The translations under genes and the position numbers were made by a program. From contig NMRA01000050.1 in NCBI GenBank assembly GCA_002633005.1, positions 741,820 to 805,819 on the forward strand: DNA of 64,000 nucleotides, in the 5' to 3' direction. The notes under the pieces are model-generated. The model searched no databases, was not told where the DNA came from, and saw only the letters and a program-made list of their open reading frames with translations. Below are positions 11,564-22,662 of this stretch, piece after piece. Within the stretch, counting starts at the first letter, position 1. Each line of letters begins with the position of its first letter. This DNA comes from Phoronis australis. Lineage: Eukaryota > Phoronida > Phoronidae.

Positions 11564-11875
11564 ACGTAGTCATAACCGTTACGTTGTTATGAGCCTCTAA
11601 GGTATCGTCGTAGGTATTCCATGCAGTGCAGGCCACGAACGTGTCATCCTCAGCGACTCGGTGAGACACCAAGCTTATGAAGTATTTCTCAGAACGCACT
11701 TCGGTGGCCAAGGTCTCCTTGGTAAGCGTGTTAGAAAATGCCCACTTAAACTTGGCATTGGGATATACCGTGTCTGTGGTGCACTTAAACTGGTACGTAT
11801 TACCGGCAAGCACTTTCCACGCCTTTTCATAAATCGTGGGCTCCACGATAGACAGAGATACAGATTTTGGCCCAA
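11564..11875 (-). CDS. Ig-like domain exon (nearest TSP1)
   Basis: The exon of 312 bp starts after TTTTTGCAG with V-G-P-K and ends before a perfect GTAAGT donor, phase 1 at both ends. Ig core residues are present: Y-Q-F-K-C (strand B Cys), F-K-W (strand C Trp), and F-V-A-C-T-A-W-N (strand F Cys). The C-T-T-D-T-V-Y-P-N-A motif after the first Cys is shared with several other exons in this gene and marks them as tandem duplicates of one domain type. This is the last Ig before the TSP1 module. Confidence 0.82.
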
Positions 11876-14053
11876 CTGCAAAAAGGAACAACTTCCCCAG
11901 AAAAACAGAGTCAAAAGTTCATGCACTCATTAAATAAACAGCAAGTCTACAGTACATATGCGTTTGAACAAAAAAGTCTAGCAAGTAGTTTGCTTTGGGA
12001 AGCGGCTTTGAAGGAAACGACCCAGTTGCATACATTGCAAGTGTTTCAGAAAAAAAAACACGCAGGAAAAATAAAGGAACAATAAATCCGGTTTTGACGA
12101 GTTCACCAAAGGTTGATGGCGTCACCTATCTATGAAACATTGAAGTTTCCCAGAAAGAAAAAAACATTATAAAACAAATCGTATTTTAGACGGAGACTTT
12201 GCTTCACTCGCCACAAACGTTACTTACGCTTGCTAGTTTAGAATATTTTGTAACGAACGTACAAACTTGCTACAAACTTTTGAGGATTGAAAACGTATAC
12301 AAATCATTGCTTAATTTTTAGATTTAAATGAAGGTGTAGTTACTCTATGTTTAAAGGACATCACAGCAGCGAAATGTCTGTTAAGTTATTCTCAAACCCG
12401 AAACCCCCAAAAGCAAGGAATACTGATTTAAATCAATTGTTAAGTCAATAGCGTTGAGAGTTGCAGTGCACCGTATTAGAGTAAGTTTTCCATGTTAAAT
12501 GTATATGTATTGAAAAAGAATGCAATTTACATATCGAGTAATTGTCATGCTGTGAAAAGCTGGTTCGCATTTTGTCACTTGAAACATGAGCGTTCTGTGT
12601 GACAGGTCGTAACGACGTCTCTGCGTCTCGCTGGAAACCGGGCTGCGTTGCTTTGTACATGTACCATTTGCGTTTTAGAGAAAACATTGGGTTGGAAGTA
12701 ACTTTCTGTTTGTACTACTCTTGCTATAACGTCTTCATCATTGACATTCACATTGTTATGAGTAATGGAATACCTTGGGTGTTGCCCCTTGCGCGCTGAT
12801 ATTGTCTGCTATTACATATATGTGCACTGTAGTTTATCCTTATGTAAAAGTAAGTAAGTAATTTTTTTATTATAGTGACATGTCTTCATGTGTTATGATT
12901 GCAGTAAAAGACCTTGGCGTAAAAATCGTCGTCTCCGAAGTGGAACTGCGGCAACACAATTAGCTATACCACTTTTGAAGTGGTTAGTGGTCAAATCCCC
13001 AAGTTAGTGATATAACGCCAAGTTGGATTTGACAGAGTTTTTGTGTTACAGACAAATTATGTTAAGTCAATCGATAAAAACCTTTAAGATTCTTTGTTTT
13101 ATTTGGATAGGATAAAAACATGCTCATCATCAGCTTGTCTACCACATGATCCTCTAAAACAATAAACAAGAGGTATAAAATATTAATAATTGAAATTAAT
13201 TAAGAATAAATAACTACAATTATAGGATGAGATATGTAAACGTGAGAATGACCAAGTACAAGAGAATGATTATAAATATTAATTAGTATAATTATATATT
13301 CAGTAAATTAAGTGAGAGATGAGATAAGAGGGATTGTTTAAGACAATCAGTCTATTTAATGTAGTCAGGTAAAAAAATCCAGCTTCTCTAAAATGCTTCG
13401 GTAACCGTGACGTATTTGAAGAGCATAAGAAGGTCCCGGCTTACTTACAGCGTATGCTTGCCTATAAAGTTCCATTCAACAAATCCCAAACTAACTAATT
13501 TTAATTACAGGGAAGTTCAACTACAACAAACGTTTTAGAAACGTGCCGGGAGGGTTCGTTGTAACGAGAGTCGATTGCAATTAAACAAATAAATAAAAAT
13601 AAGTAAATGAAAAACGATCGGACGGAGCGACACGTGTCCATGTCGACTGAAAATGGACTTTGACTACGGAAATGGACACCGCCGGTGACGACTAAGGCAT
13701 CGTCGCCGACACTTTTATCAACTTTGACGCTATCGTGAGCAATAACTCTTTTGTCATCCAAGGGGTATTTGCGCGTGCTTAAAATGCTGTTTGACGTTGG
13801 AAAAGTCCTACAGCAAAAATACCATGTACCTTGTATTGTGGATGTTTGGAAAAAGGAGAGAAAGGACGGCGTCAGTAAAGGGTATCAGTATCTTGGAAAT
13901 ATTATTGACCATCTTTTTCTTGGGCGATGAAAGCATTCCAACACATGCCTAAAACACAAATTGGGAGCGCATGAAATCCATTCCTTTTCTATCGGTTTCG
14001 GGGTGCTTGCTCAAAGAAGTATATAGAGGGAATGCTTAATGACGTGATATACA
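11876..14053. other. Intron, nothing recognised
   Basis: No exon or defined repeat is seen. Short open frames at 12445-12799 and 13501-13761 lack motifs and splice sites and look like chance. Confidence 0.4.
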
Positions 14054-14311
14054 GTGCATGCGCGCACCCAGCCTTTAATATGGGGGGCTCGAATCTCTGA
14101 AAAAGTGGACCTTTTGCTAACAAAAAACGGGAGGACTAAAAAAACGGTACCGCCTTCAGGTTTGTGAACTGTGCGTCTGCGCCTTTTTGGTGTACTTTTG
14201 TCTCGTTTTGTTGGACTTTTTTTTGTTTCTCTTAGGCGGACCTTTTTTACCCACTTTGCCAAATGGGGGGGGGGGGGTGCTCTTTCCAGCCCCTCCGAGC
14301 CCCCCTGGTGT
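14054..14311 (-). mobile_element. MITE-like element, copy 1
   Basis: The left end reads GTGCATGCGCGCACCC and then TGGGGGGCTCGAA; the right end is a long G run and CTCCGAGCCCCCC. The core words GACTAAAAAAACGGTACC, TTTTGTCTCGTTTT and AGGCGGACCT match, in opposite orientation, the copy at 20994-21222. The element carries no coding capacity. The shared outer sequence on both sides suggests terminal inverted repeats, making it a small non-autonomous DNA transposon. I could not define the target duplication. Confidence 0.65.
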
Positions 14312-15480
14312 TGTCAGAATTAAATTGGTATATTAAAAATCACAACACATGTTGTTTACTGCTGTGAATAGAATAAAGGGCCTTGAGATTCATATAAAGT
14401 ACTCGACCACAACACAAACGTTCAGTGATTGCTGTAAGAAGAACTCTTTACAAGTAATGCGTTCCCAATAATTACATTCTCGGGATTCTTCGGCGAAATA
14501 TCGATCATTTTGAATTTTTCACGGAAAGATTTTGTTTTGTTGTTCTTATTTTCTTCAATAAAAGCTGGTACACAGGTTCACAGCTTCCAATACTATTGAA
14601 CTATAAGCCAGTCCCACTGTTCTTTATTGTTCTCAGGTCGAATGTATGGATTCTGGTTTGTGTGAATTTTTATGATTATATACAGGAACTAGATTCTGAT
14701 GTAAAACATACATTGAAATGAACAATTATAAAAATTTTAGAAATAGGTATGAACAACAAACTATCTGTACGTATATTGAAGTAGATTACCACGCATTCGC
14801 CGGACAAATATAACTCTTTTACGGACTTTCTTGAAAAGATGCAGGCCTATCACATGCGCACATTCAAAATTTCCTCCGTGTACCTTAGGTGACGTAAAGG
14901 CTTCAAAAAGTCAGCAGTGTACGGCGGAATGTTACTTTCAATTGTAAGAAAGGAAAGTTTTCTCTTGTGTTAGTCATAAAATTTCTAGCTTACAAATTAC
15001 CATTTAATTATATCAGTGATTCACGGATTTCACTATTAATTGCTTTGGAACAACAAATTCAAACACCAAATAATTGACTGTCATCTCCTCTAGCCAAACG
15101 CAGTTTCGATTTTGCATTTCCAAGTTATTGTTTCTTGTGTTTAATATTCCAAATGCCATATAATCCCACCATTTTTGTACATTAAAAGAACTTTGATTAT
15201 GCCCAATCATTTATTTGGAAAATGATGTATAAATTTTAACTGGAAACTAACCCTGGTAATCAAATTCTTGAGAACGGATTGGTCATTTTTAATCCAGAAC
15301 GGCAGTCATTACCTTAGATATAGAGTTGGGTACCTAGCCTCGTTTTTTGGGGATTTATAAACAATATGTTTACCAAATTTAATGCTTGTATCAAATAAGA
15401 ACAATTTGTCGCCTTTTGGTTTTTAGCCGCTGTACGAAGGTCATAATAATAATTTCTCGGCCTCACCCAGAAAACAACGC
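14312..15480. other. Intron, nothing recognised
   Basis: AT-rich sequence with no supported feature. Confidence 0.4.
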
Positions 15481-16500
15481 GATAGCAACTAAATTTGACT
15501 TTTATTTCTCAATATAATCTCCGTTACATCAATGCATTTCTGCCATCTGTGCTCCAGTTTTGCAATGCCTTCGTAAAAGAAACTTTTGTCGAACCCCTCA
15601 AAATACTCCTCCACTACACTCATGACGTATACTGGCGTCCACACAAGTAGACCTTCAAATGTGGAAACAAATAAAAATAAGACGGGGTCAGGTCTGGAGA
15701 ATACGCCATACCTAGTTGCTTCAGCCACCGCAACTTTGGCAGTATGACAGGTGTGTTGTCTTGAAACAACAACACTCCATCCCGAAACTTCACTAATCTG
15801 TTTTCCTTGATTGCTTGTTTGAGTTTTTCCAAAAGTGAAGTATAGTAATTCCCAGTAACGGTGTGTCCTCGTTATAAGTAGTCGATCATCAGAATACCTT
15901 CGCTGTCCCAAAACACAGTGGTCATAACTTTGCGCGCAGAGGCACCGAACATGAACTTTCTCGGGCTTGAGGAACCCACGTGCTTCCATTGTTTACTTTA
16001 TTGTTTTGATTCCGGGTGGACCCATGTCCCATCGGTTACAAGTCTTCTGAAAAGTTTGGATGGATCTCCTTGGAATCTTCCTAGAAATTCCTTTGAAATT
16101 TGCATTCTGCTCATTTTCTGATCCTGACTAACATTCTTATCACCCATCGTGCACTCAGCTTACTTATGCACAAATATTCACTCAAAATTTTAGAGGCGGA
16201 CCCATTGCTCATGCGAACAGTGTTTGCCAAATGTTGAACAGTCGATCACCTGTCTTTCATAACCATTGCATGAATTTTATGAACATTTCCACTGTAGGTC
16301 GACGATTTGGGACGTCCTGGACGAGGGTCATCTTCAACGCTTTCTCTACCCCTCTTGAAACACGCTGACCACTTTTTAGTGTGGAATAGCTCGGGGAGTC
16401 TGTTCTGAGTGGTTTTTGCATCTCTTTAGGAATATCTTCTGGTTCCAATCCTTTTTCACTCAAATACTTTATGACGGCTCTCGTTTCCGTTATCTCCATG
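15481..16500 (-). pseudogene. Degenerate mariner-type transposase
   Basis: Read on the minus strand, an N-terminal helix-turn-helix segment (E-I-T-E-T-R-A-V-I-K-Y-L-S-E-K-G) starts at the ATG near 16499. After decayed sequence, W-D-S-E-G (Asp at 15907-15905), L-F-Q-D-N (Asp at 15760-15758) and Y-S-P-D-L-T-P-S (Asp at 15694-15692) follow, then the typical C-terminal F-x-G-x-D-K-S-F-x-Y-E-G-I. Those are the catalytic motifs of mariner transposases. The pieces are spread over two frames, and the second and third Asp are only about 22 codons apart instead of the family's 34, so about 12 codons are missing. It cannot be active. Terminal repeats were not found. Confidence 0.82.
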
Positions 16501-16835
16501 CTGCTAAATGTTTTGTCTTTTGCTTTACTGAATAAGCGCCACCTAGCGGCAGCTGACCGTACTAATTCAGCATGAACACAGCACAGACATAAAAGATGAA
16601 ATTTTACTAGGGTGTGAAAAAATTTAACCTGCGTTCCTGTTTTCTTGGTGACGCCGAGAACTTATGGAACAACTCTCGTACTATCAAAAAGCCAACCACA
16701 TAAATCACTCTAGCATAGAATAGTAGACATATATCTTGAGTTCGAACAAAAAGGAGAACGGAAAACATAAAAAAAATAATTTCTTTTTCGGATATTAACG
16801 TAGAGGCTTTATCTGAAATCGTGCTAAACACTTAC
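16501..16835. other. Intron, nothing recognised
   Basis: Sequence between the mariner relic and the next Ig exon. The first part may be the 5' end of the mariner element, but no inverted repeat was confirmed. Confidence 0.35.
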
Positions 16836-17171
16836 TTATGACTTCCAGCAGTAACACCCGTTCAGCTCGAAAACTGGCATCAAAAATATTGACTGCCTCC
16901 AAAACCACTTTGTCCCCGTGGATTTCTCGACTAGCAGTAAATTTCAGCTCGTGTTTGTAAACATTGCCTGTAATTCCTTTTTCGGACGTAAAGTTGTACC
17001 GGTTCCACGAGCGAGAAGTGACGGTGAACTGTCTCAGACCAGGCCTAACCACACTTGTCGAGCAAAGCACATTAACGACGTCGTCGTTCTTAACGATGAA
17101 CTTGTCATGCGTGTTGTTTATCGGAAGAATGACGCCATTTCGGGCATAACATCGAAGAAGGGTAGGTCCGA
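16836..17171 (-). CDS. Ig-like domain exon with lost second Cys
   Basis: The exon of 336 bp runs from TTCTAG|TC (V-G-P-T start) to a GTAAGT donor, phase 1 at both ends. V-L-C-S-T-S-V-V-R-P-G aligns with the strand B motif of the sister exons, and F-K-F-T-A-S-like strand E sequence follows. The strand F position, L-T-C-T-A-V-N in the others, reads V-V-L-E-A-V-N here, so the second disulfide Cys is replaced by Leu, and no Trp aligns at strand C. The open frame is intact, so this may be a disulfide-free Ig fold rather than a dead exon. Confidence 0.72.
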
Positions 17172-18299
17172 CTAGAAGTCCAACAAGAGCAACGTGAAAC
17201 GTCGACATGCGACCACGAAAGCACCACAACCAATGTGCTTTTCTGGGTGGTTTTAGTGTGATAAAAATGGTCATTGGATGGCGCAGAATGTGACAAACTC
17301 GTCTGAATTGAGAAGATGGCGACGTCTCTTTAGTACACAAATATTTGCCACCTTTCATGAAAATAAGTCAAGGAAAACTTAAAGTATAGAAGCAAACGTA
17401 AAAAACAATTGACACCAGGGGGCACATCCATTGTGCAATTGGTTTTAAACTTATCTTCATCTGGTGCCATCTCTACAAGAGTACATTTGCCAAAATTTCG
17501 CAAAGATCCTTCAAAGGGTTAAGGAAAGACAGACGTTCATGTAGACGCAGAAGAGCAAATTCGCCAGAAAAGTTGAAAAATCAGAAAATCAACGTCGACT
17601 GGGTTTTTGCATCAGGGACAGAACTGTAATATTTCAGAATGACACACTGAGTGTCGGAAAGAGAGGAAGATGTCAAAAACATCTGAAAACACTTTTAAAT
17701 GACGCAGAAAACTTTAGGTCAGTCCGGAAATGGGATGGCGTTGTCGTGTCCTTAATAGAAGTCTATTTGCCTAATTTAATGAAAATACATTGAGGATATC
17801 CTTGAATTCAACAATTACAAGGATAGAGAGGGGGTCCTGAGAAGCGGTCAGCAAAAACTTCATGGAACCCGTTGTAGAATATCCGATGATTTCTCGCCAG
17901 AAATTAGGGACATTAGGAAGAAACTCAGTCTGTTCCGGATGGAAGCAAAGTCAAGGGGAAGTTTATTTGAACATTGACGAATTGGTAATAAATCCAAAGG
18001 TCTATAAATAGGACGAATCTGCAGATAACATTTTTGAACTTGGAGCTGCTCCGGGCAAAGAATAGGACATGTGCCGACTGGAGGCGAGTAGCTAGAATAA
18101 TGGTTTAAAATTAAGTTGAAAAGAAGAGGCTTCACTGATCACATGAAGCATTTTGATGTCATAGCACCCCAAGTGACATGGACTGATACAAAAAAGAGTT
18201 AAATGGGTAAGTGTGTTTCAAAAAAGTAAGATCGAAAATGTGGAATGTTGATTTTTGGAAGAAACGATTAATCTGCTCTTGTATCTGAGGTTTCATCGA
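17172..18299. other. Intron, nothing recognised
   Basis: No exon or repeat family is identified. Upstream open sequence next to the Ig exon acceptor is intronic. Confidence 0.4.
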
Positions 18300-20170
18300 A
18301 TTCGAAAAACATGATTTGGATAAATTTGGCATTGGTTTAGATAAACCACCTCTATATTTAGGGAATGTTTATATTTTCCCAAAAGATTCGTCGTATGCAA
18401 GCGAACCAATCCTCAACCCAACTGAATCCCTGATTGCAAAATTTAAGTCCCATAATACGAATAGTGGCGTGCAGCTGTGCGGCGATTTCAACGCGCGAAC
18501 AGCCACACTGGATGAGGCTGCTGTGCTATGATGTAAGTGATATGGGATATGAGTTTGATGCTCAGACACCACCCGGGCTGTGTCAGGATAACGAGTGTAA
18601 TAATTATGATGGTGTGTTTTTGTGTCTTTGCAAAAGCTGTAGAATCAGAATTTTAATTGGCCGCTGTGGCAGCGATAAAGAAAGCGGCAAAGCTCTTGTA
18701 TGACAAAATCTGGACCTTCCAAATGTGGATTAAAATTAATAACAAGGTTTGACAGAGAATGTCATCATCATAAGTTACTGGTACGTGGTTATTTAAGAAA
18801 ATGCGGAAGGCATGGAACCAATAAAAGTGTGACTGAATATCGACACGTCACCCGCCTGTAAATAAGTATTTACAGACACGCTCCACTATTAGGTTGTTAA
18901 ACCGTGGAACACAATTTTGTCCAAATATTACAAAGTAAAATCGTACCTGTGGTAATTGCAAGGTCTGAATTAAGCAAAACAGAAAAAGTCATTTTATGAA
19001 AGAAGTCGGCAATACATGTATGTCATGGGCGGCGCANTCCCACTTTTTTCAGTGCTGCGGTGCCCACGTTCTGTTGGGGGATGGGGGCTTTAGCCTCCCC
19101 AATTTTTTTTAGTGTTGCGCTGCCCATGTATATTCAAAAATATCAACATTTTTCACAAACATCCAATGCCTTATTGTCGCTGAGTTATACGACCGTAAGT
19201 TGTTGTCGTGATCTGAGAAAAGATGGTCTAACCTTTGACCTAATTTGCACTTGAATGCCATCGGTTGGTTTAGAAACGAGACCGACCGTCGAGATCTTAA
19301 CCTGGCGTAACCGAAAACAGACGTAAAGGGCACAATTTTACAGGTGTCTTTTTCAACGACAAATTTCTTTAATTTTGGGTTGCTAATACTTATGCAGAAA
19401 ACGTGAACAGAAAAGCGGATGACCATTTTGTAATCCAGGATTGTTTTTAAACTATTCTGAAGGTCGCACATTCCAAATTTCTTGGACAACTGCCCTTTTC
19501 AAAATCTAAAATGAAAGCCAGCACTTTTGAATAACAATGCGTTGTGACTGATTGAATATAGAGACTGTAACAGGTGACATAAAAACTAAACTAATCAAAG
19601 CAAAGTAAGAATATTCCAAGAAAGATTAACCATCATTGTTGGACTCAGGTGACGCATGTGCAAAAACAGTCTTGGAACTTGTTGAAAGGCAATAAAGAAG
19701 AAAAGCCGACAAATATTACCCATGTACACTGTACATCGGTATGTTAGTTTTAAAAAGACTGGATACTACGATGCTTTTTCTCACATTTTCATGTCTATAT
19801 TGAACAATTAAACCAATTTATGAGTCGGGTGAAACCCTATATAATACGGAAGACCAGTTAGTAATTAATTGCATAATTGATGCTGATGAAGTAGATAAAT
19901 GTATAATTGATGTGAAATTAGCTAAAGCTGCTGGAAATGATAGTATTTCGTTGGAATTTGTCACGTTTGCAACACTCACACATAAGCAATCGCTCGTTTG
20001 TCTGTGTAACAAAATTTGATACAGGAAACTATCCCTCTTCATGAAATTCAGGTATTATAATCCCTGTCAAATAAAATAAGAATTACCCAGATAACTACAG
20101 AAGGATCACGCTGTTACAGGTGGCAAGCAAGATTTTTGCCCGGCTGTTTATAACTGACTCAATTCAAGGG
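18300..20170 (+). pseudogene. Degenerate CR1/L2-like LINE fragment
   Basis: At 18316-18720 an endonuclease segment reads C-G-D-F-N-A-R-T-A, then (after a frameshift) C-K-S-C-R-I-R-I-L-I-G-R, typical of APE endonucleases of CR1/L2-like LINEs. At 19880-19958 the reverse transcriptase N-terminal motif D-E-V-D-K-C and K-A-A-G-N-D-S-I-S appears, followed by N-Y-R-R-I-T-L-L (about 20095). Many frameshifts and stops break it, and the segment between is hard to read and contains an N at 19037. It lies in sense opposite to the host gene, in an intron. Confidence 0.75.
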
Positions 20171-20390
20171 CTGACGAAAACAATACTCTGAGTGAAATAA
20201 GGATATTCTAATGCATCATGAATTCAGGAACAATCCATTCGGTGTTCAATTTTGAGTTCAGACATCCCATTTTGGGCCCGGGGAATTAGCTATTCGGAAA
20301 GTTTCTGTGGAACTCAATTCTGCTGAGGTTCTGAACTTGAACTATAATACGCAAATTGCAAAAAATTGGGTAAATGTGTTGTGTACTTAC

Positions 20391-20631
20391 AAGCAACAAA
20401 GACTTGCAGGATCTCGTGTCTATTGAAACCAGGAAACTCTGTGTTCTGAGCCTTGCAGGCCCAGTCCGTCCGATCGAAGGGTTGAGAGATATTGAATGAA
20501 ACTAGTTTAGTAAAACTGCGACCTCCAAACTGCGACTCTTCATTCCTTTCTTGGACGTTCTGCTCAAGACCTGGCGGAAGTACCCAGTCGACTGTTACCT
20601 GTAATGTAGGATTACCATCTGAATCAACGAA
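20391..20631 (-). pseudogene. 5'-truncated Ig-like exon
   Basis: The 3' part of an Ig exon is clear: F-V-D-S-D-G-N-P, V-D-W (strand C Trp), S-Q-F-G-G-R-S-F, W-A-C-K-A-Q-N (strand F Cys), and a GTAAGT donor in phase 1 like its neighbours. Going upstream, a TGA (20632-20634) sits exactly where the strand B Cys is expected, and the preceding sequence no longer looks like an Ig domain but runs into the GAGATCCTGA minisatellite. No acceptor at the usual G-P position is visible. The exon probably lost its 5' half. Confidence 0.7.
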
Positions 20632-20639
20632 TCATCCCC

Positions 20640-20820
20640 AGGTGCCTGTTTCTCGGCTTTTGTCTTATTAATAGAATGGAGTTCCCGAGATAACTATGTC
20701 GGGATCTCGAGATCCTGAGAACATTAAGTAAGGACATCGAGATCCTGACATAAATAAGCCAGGATCTCAAGATCCTGAGAAAATTAGATTGGGAACTCGA
20801 GATCCCGAAACAACCAAAAA
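20640..20820. repeat. Palindromic GAGATCC minisatellite
   Basis: Four to five imperfect units of roughly 30-45 bp, each centred on the near-palindrome GGATCTCGAGATCCTGAGA followed by an AT-rich spacer such as ACATTAAGTAAGG. It abuts the broken Ig exon. Confidence 0.75.
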
Positions 20821-20993
20821 AGAAACGTGCGACGTCACCTTAAGGCGACCTTAGCGTATCATTAAAACATGTCACCCGAACTTAAAAAAATAACGACAGA
20901 GTAACTGACTTGGAGAATTCTCTTCGCAATGTAACACTTAAAAAGGATCTGGGTGGAGCGACAGTCGGCGAAATCAACTGAATAAGTGTGTCT

Positions 20994-21222
20994 GTGCATG
21001 CGCGCACCCGGTGGGGGGCTCGAACCGGTGGGGGGCTCCTTCGAGCCCCCCATATGGCGAAGTGGGCAAAAAGGTCCGCCTGAGAAACAAAAAGTCCGAG
21101 AAAACGAGACAAAAGTCCACTAAAAAGGCACAGACGCACAGTGAAGGTGGTACCCCGTTTTATTCTTTTTTTAGTCCTACCGATTTTTTGTCAGCAAAAG
21201 ATCCTCATCGCAAGAAATTCGA
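20994..21222 (+). mobile_element. MITE-like element, copy 2
   Basis: It begins GTGCATGCGCGCACCC and continues with two GGTGGGGGGCTCGAA-like words, GCGAAGTGGGC, AGGTCCGCCTGAGAAAC, AAAACGAGACAAAAGTCC and TTTTTTTAGTCC. This is the reverse orientation of the copy at 14054. Overlapping short open frames on both strands in this interval are by-products of the repeat. Confidence 0.68.
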
Positions 21223-21250
21223 GTGTGTGTGTGTGTGTGTGTGTGTGTGT
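21223..21250. repeat. (GT)n microsatellite
   Basis: Fourteen GT units in a row, at the edge of the MITE-like element. Confidence 0.95.
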
Positions 21251-22362
21251 AAGTGACGAATAAAAAAGCGTTTCCGAAGACAACGCTTACGTCAGCATTA
21301 TACAACCTCAGAGACCACACAACATAGTGACTGATACCCAATAACATTAACAGTATCGCCAGCAAAATCGACAACAAACTCAGAGACGACAGCGCTGTCA
21401 CCAACTCTAACGACAATACTGATGCACTCAAGACAACCAAGAAGCACCAAACATTTACGACGTTGCCGACACGAAACCATCACCAAACCAAATGATTTAA
21501 AAATATTTGTCCAAATAATGGTTCAAAGCCACGTTTTAAGACGACTCAAATAAAATGTATTTTGTCTCGATATAATGAAAATGATCATGTGGGATATTAA
21601 TTTAATCGAGCGAAATCCGTAGTTCATATTATAAAAACGAAATATAGTTTTTGAACTTATGCTGGTTTTCACCCCTGAGACTTCGAGGTACATGTTCTGT
21701 ATGACTTTAGATCTAACGTGAAATGTAGAGTGCATGCAAACAAACAAAAAAATCAAAGAATTGTTTTATTGCCAAATAATGAAAGCGCTCCAATGGAGCA
21801 AAACAGTTTAAAGTCGACTGAGCAAGGAAGTATATAAGTCACGAGGACACCAGCGTCTCCTCAAACGACAAAGCTTACGTCACCTTTAAATTGACCACGA
21901 CACTGCCACTGGCATATATGAACAACAAATCCACCAGCAACATCAATACCAACAACAACGAAGACGTCGATGCCGTCCCGAACCAATGAAAAGACTGGCG
22001 TAACTAAAGCAGTCATGAAGCCGCAAACATTGAAGACGTTGCTAACATGAAATCTCAAGTACAACAAATGATTACAGAAGCGTCCATCAAGGGATACCGG
22101 AGATACGGAAAGGGAATACAATCAACAAAACAGCAGCTTTTAGAAATATCGAATAACTCGAGAGCCGCAACACGTAGCGATAAATACATGGCACACTCCA
22201 GATAGCTCTTAAAGGAGAAAGCCACCAGATTTAATTAGTCTTTTTTACCTTCTTAATCGGTCTATATCCACATCGCCTCGACCTCACCTTGCCAAGAGGT
22301 GTCGCGTTAACCTGTGAGGAAGGTGAGAAACGACGCAGCGATCTCAGTGGTTCCTCTGCAGA
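21251..22362. other. Intron, nothing recognised
   Basis: The sequence near 21300-22120 is rich in CAA/AAC words on the plus strand, which gives several chance frames. No supported feature. Confidence 0.35.
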
Positions 22363-22662
22363 GTGAATGCCGCTATACTGCGGTGTATCGTTCCCAGTTG
22401 TCCGAACTATGAAGCTGCGAAGAAAGCGGGTGTATCGTTTTTTCGACTTTCTCGAGAGCCCGGAATGCTTAGGAAGTGGCTCGCGGTTGTGAAGAATGAA
22501 AAATACGCTGTTAATAGAAAATATGAGGCCGTGAAACATCTCCGTGTCTTTGGCCGGCATTTCGTCGACAGTGAATTCTCTGGCGAATTCCGGCTTATCA
22601 CAGAACTATCCATACGTTCCGTTGCCTGTGCATATTCACGGCGCTTCTCTAGTATTTCTTGA
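22363..22662 (+). pseudogene. THAP zinc-finger domain, degenerate
   Basis: A 99-codon frame opens M-N-A-A-I-L-R-C-I-V-P-S-C (first two zinc ligands), then V-S-F-F-R-L-S, a conserved Trp in L-R-K-W-L, and V-F-G-R-H-F-V-D-S-E-F at the end. THAP domains use C-C-C-H zinc ligands, and the third ligand, the Cys of the usual C-x-x-H-F, is Phe here, so zinc binding should be impaired. The final A-V-P-x-x-F motif of the family is not visible. It lies antisense to the host gene in an intron; no further coding exons were found, so it looks like a transposon-derived remnant. Confidence 0.7.
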
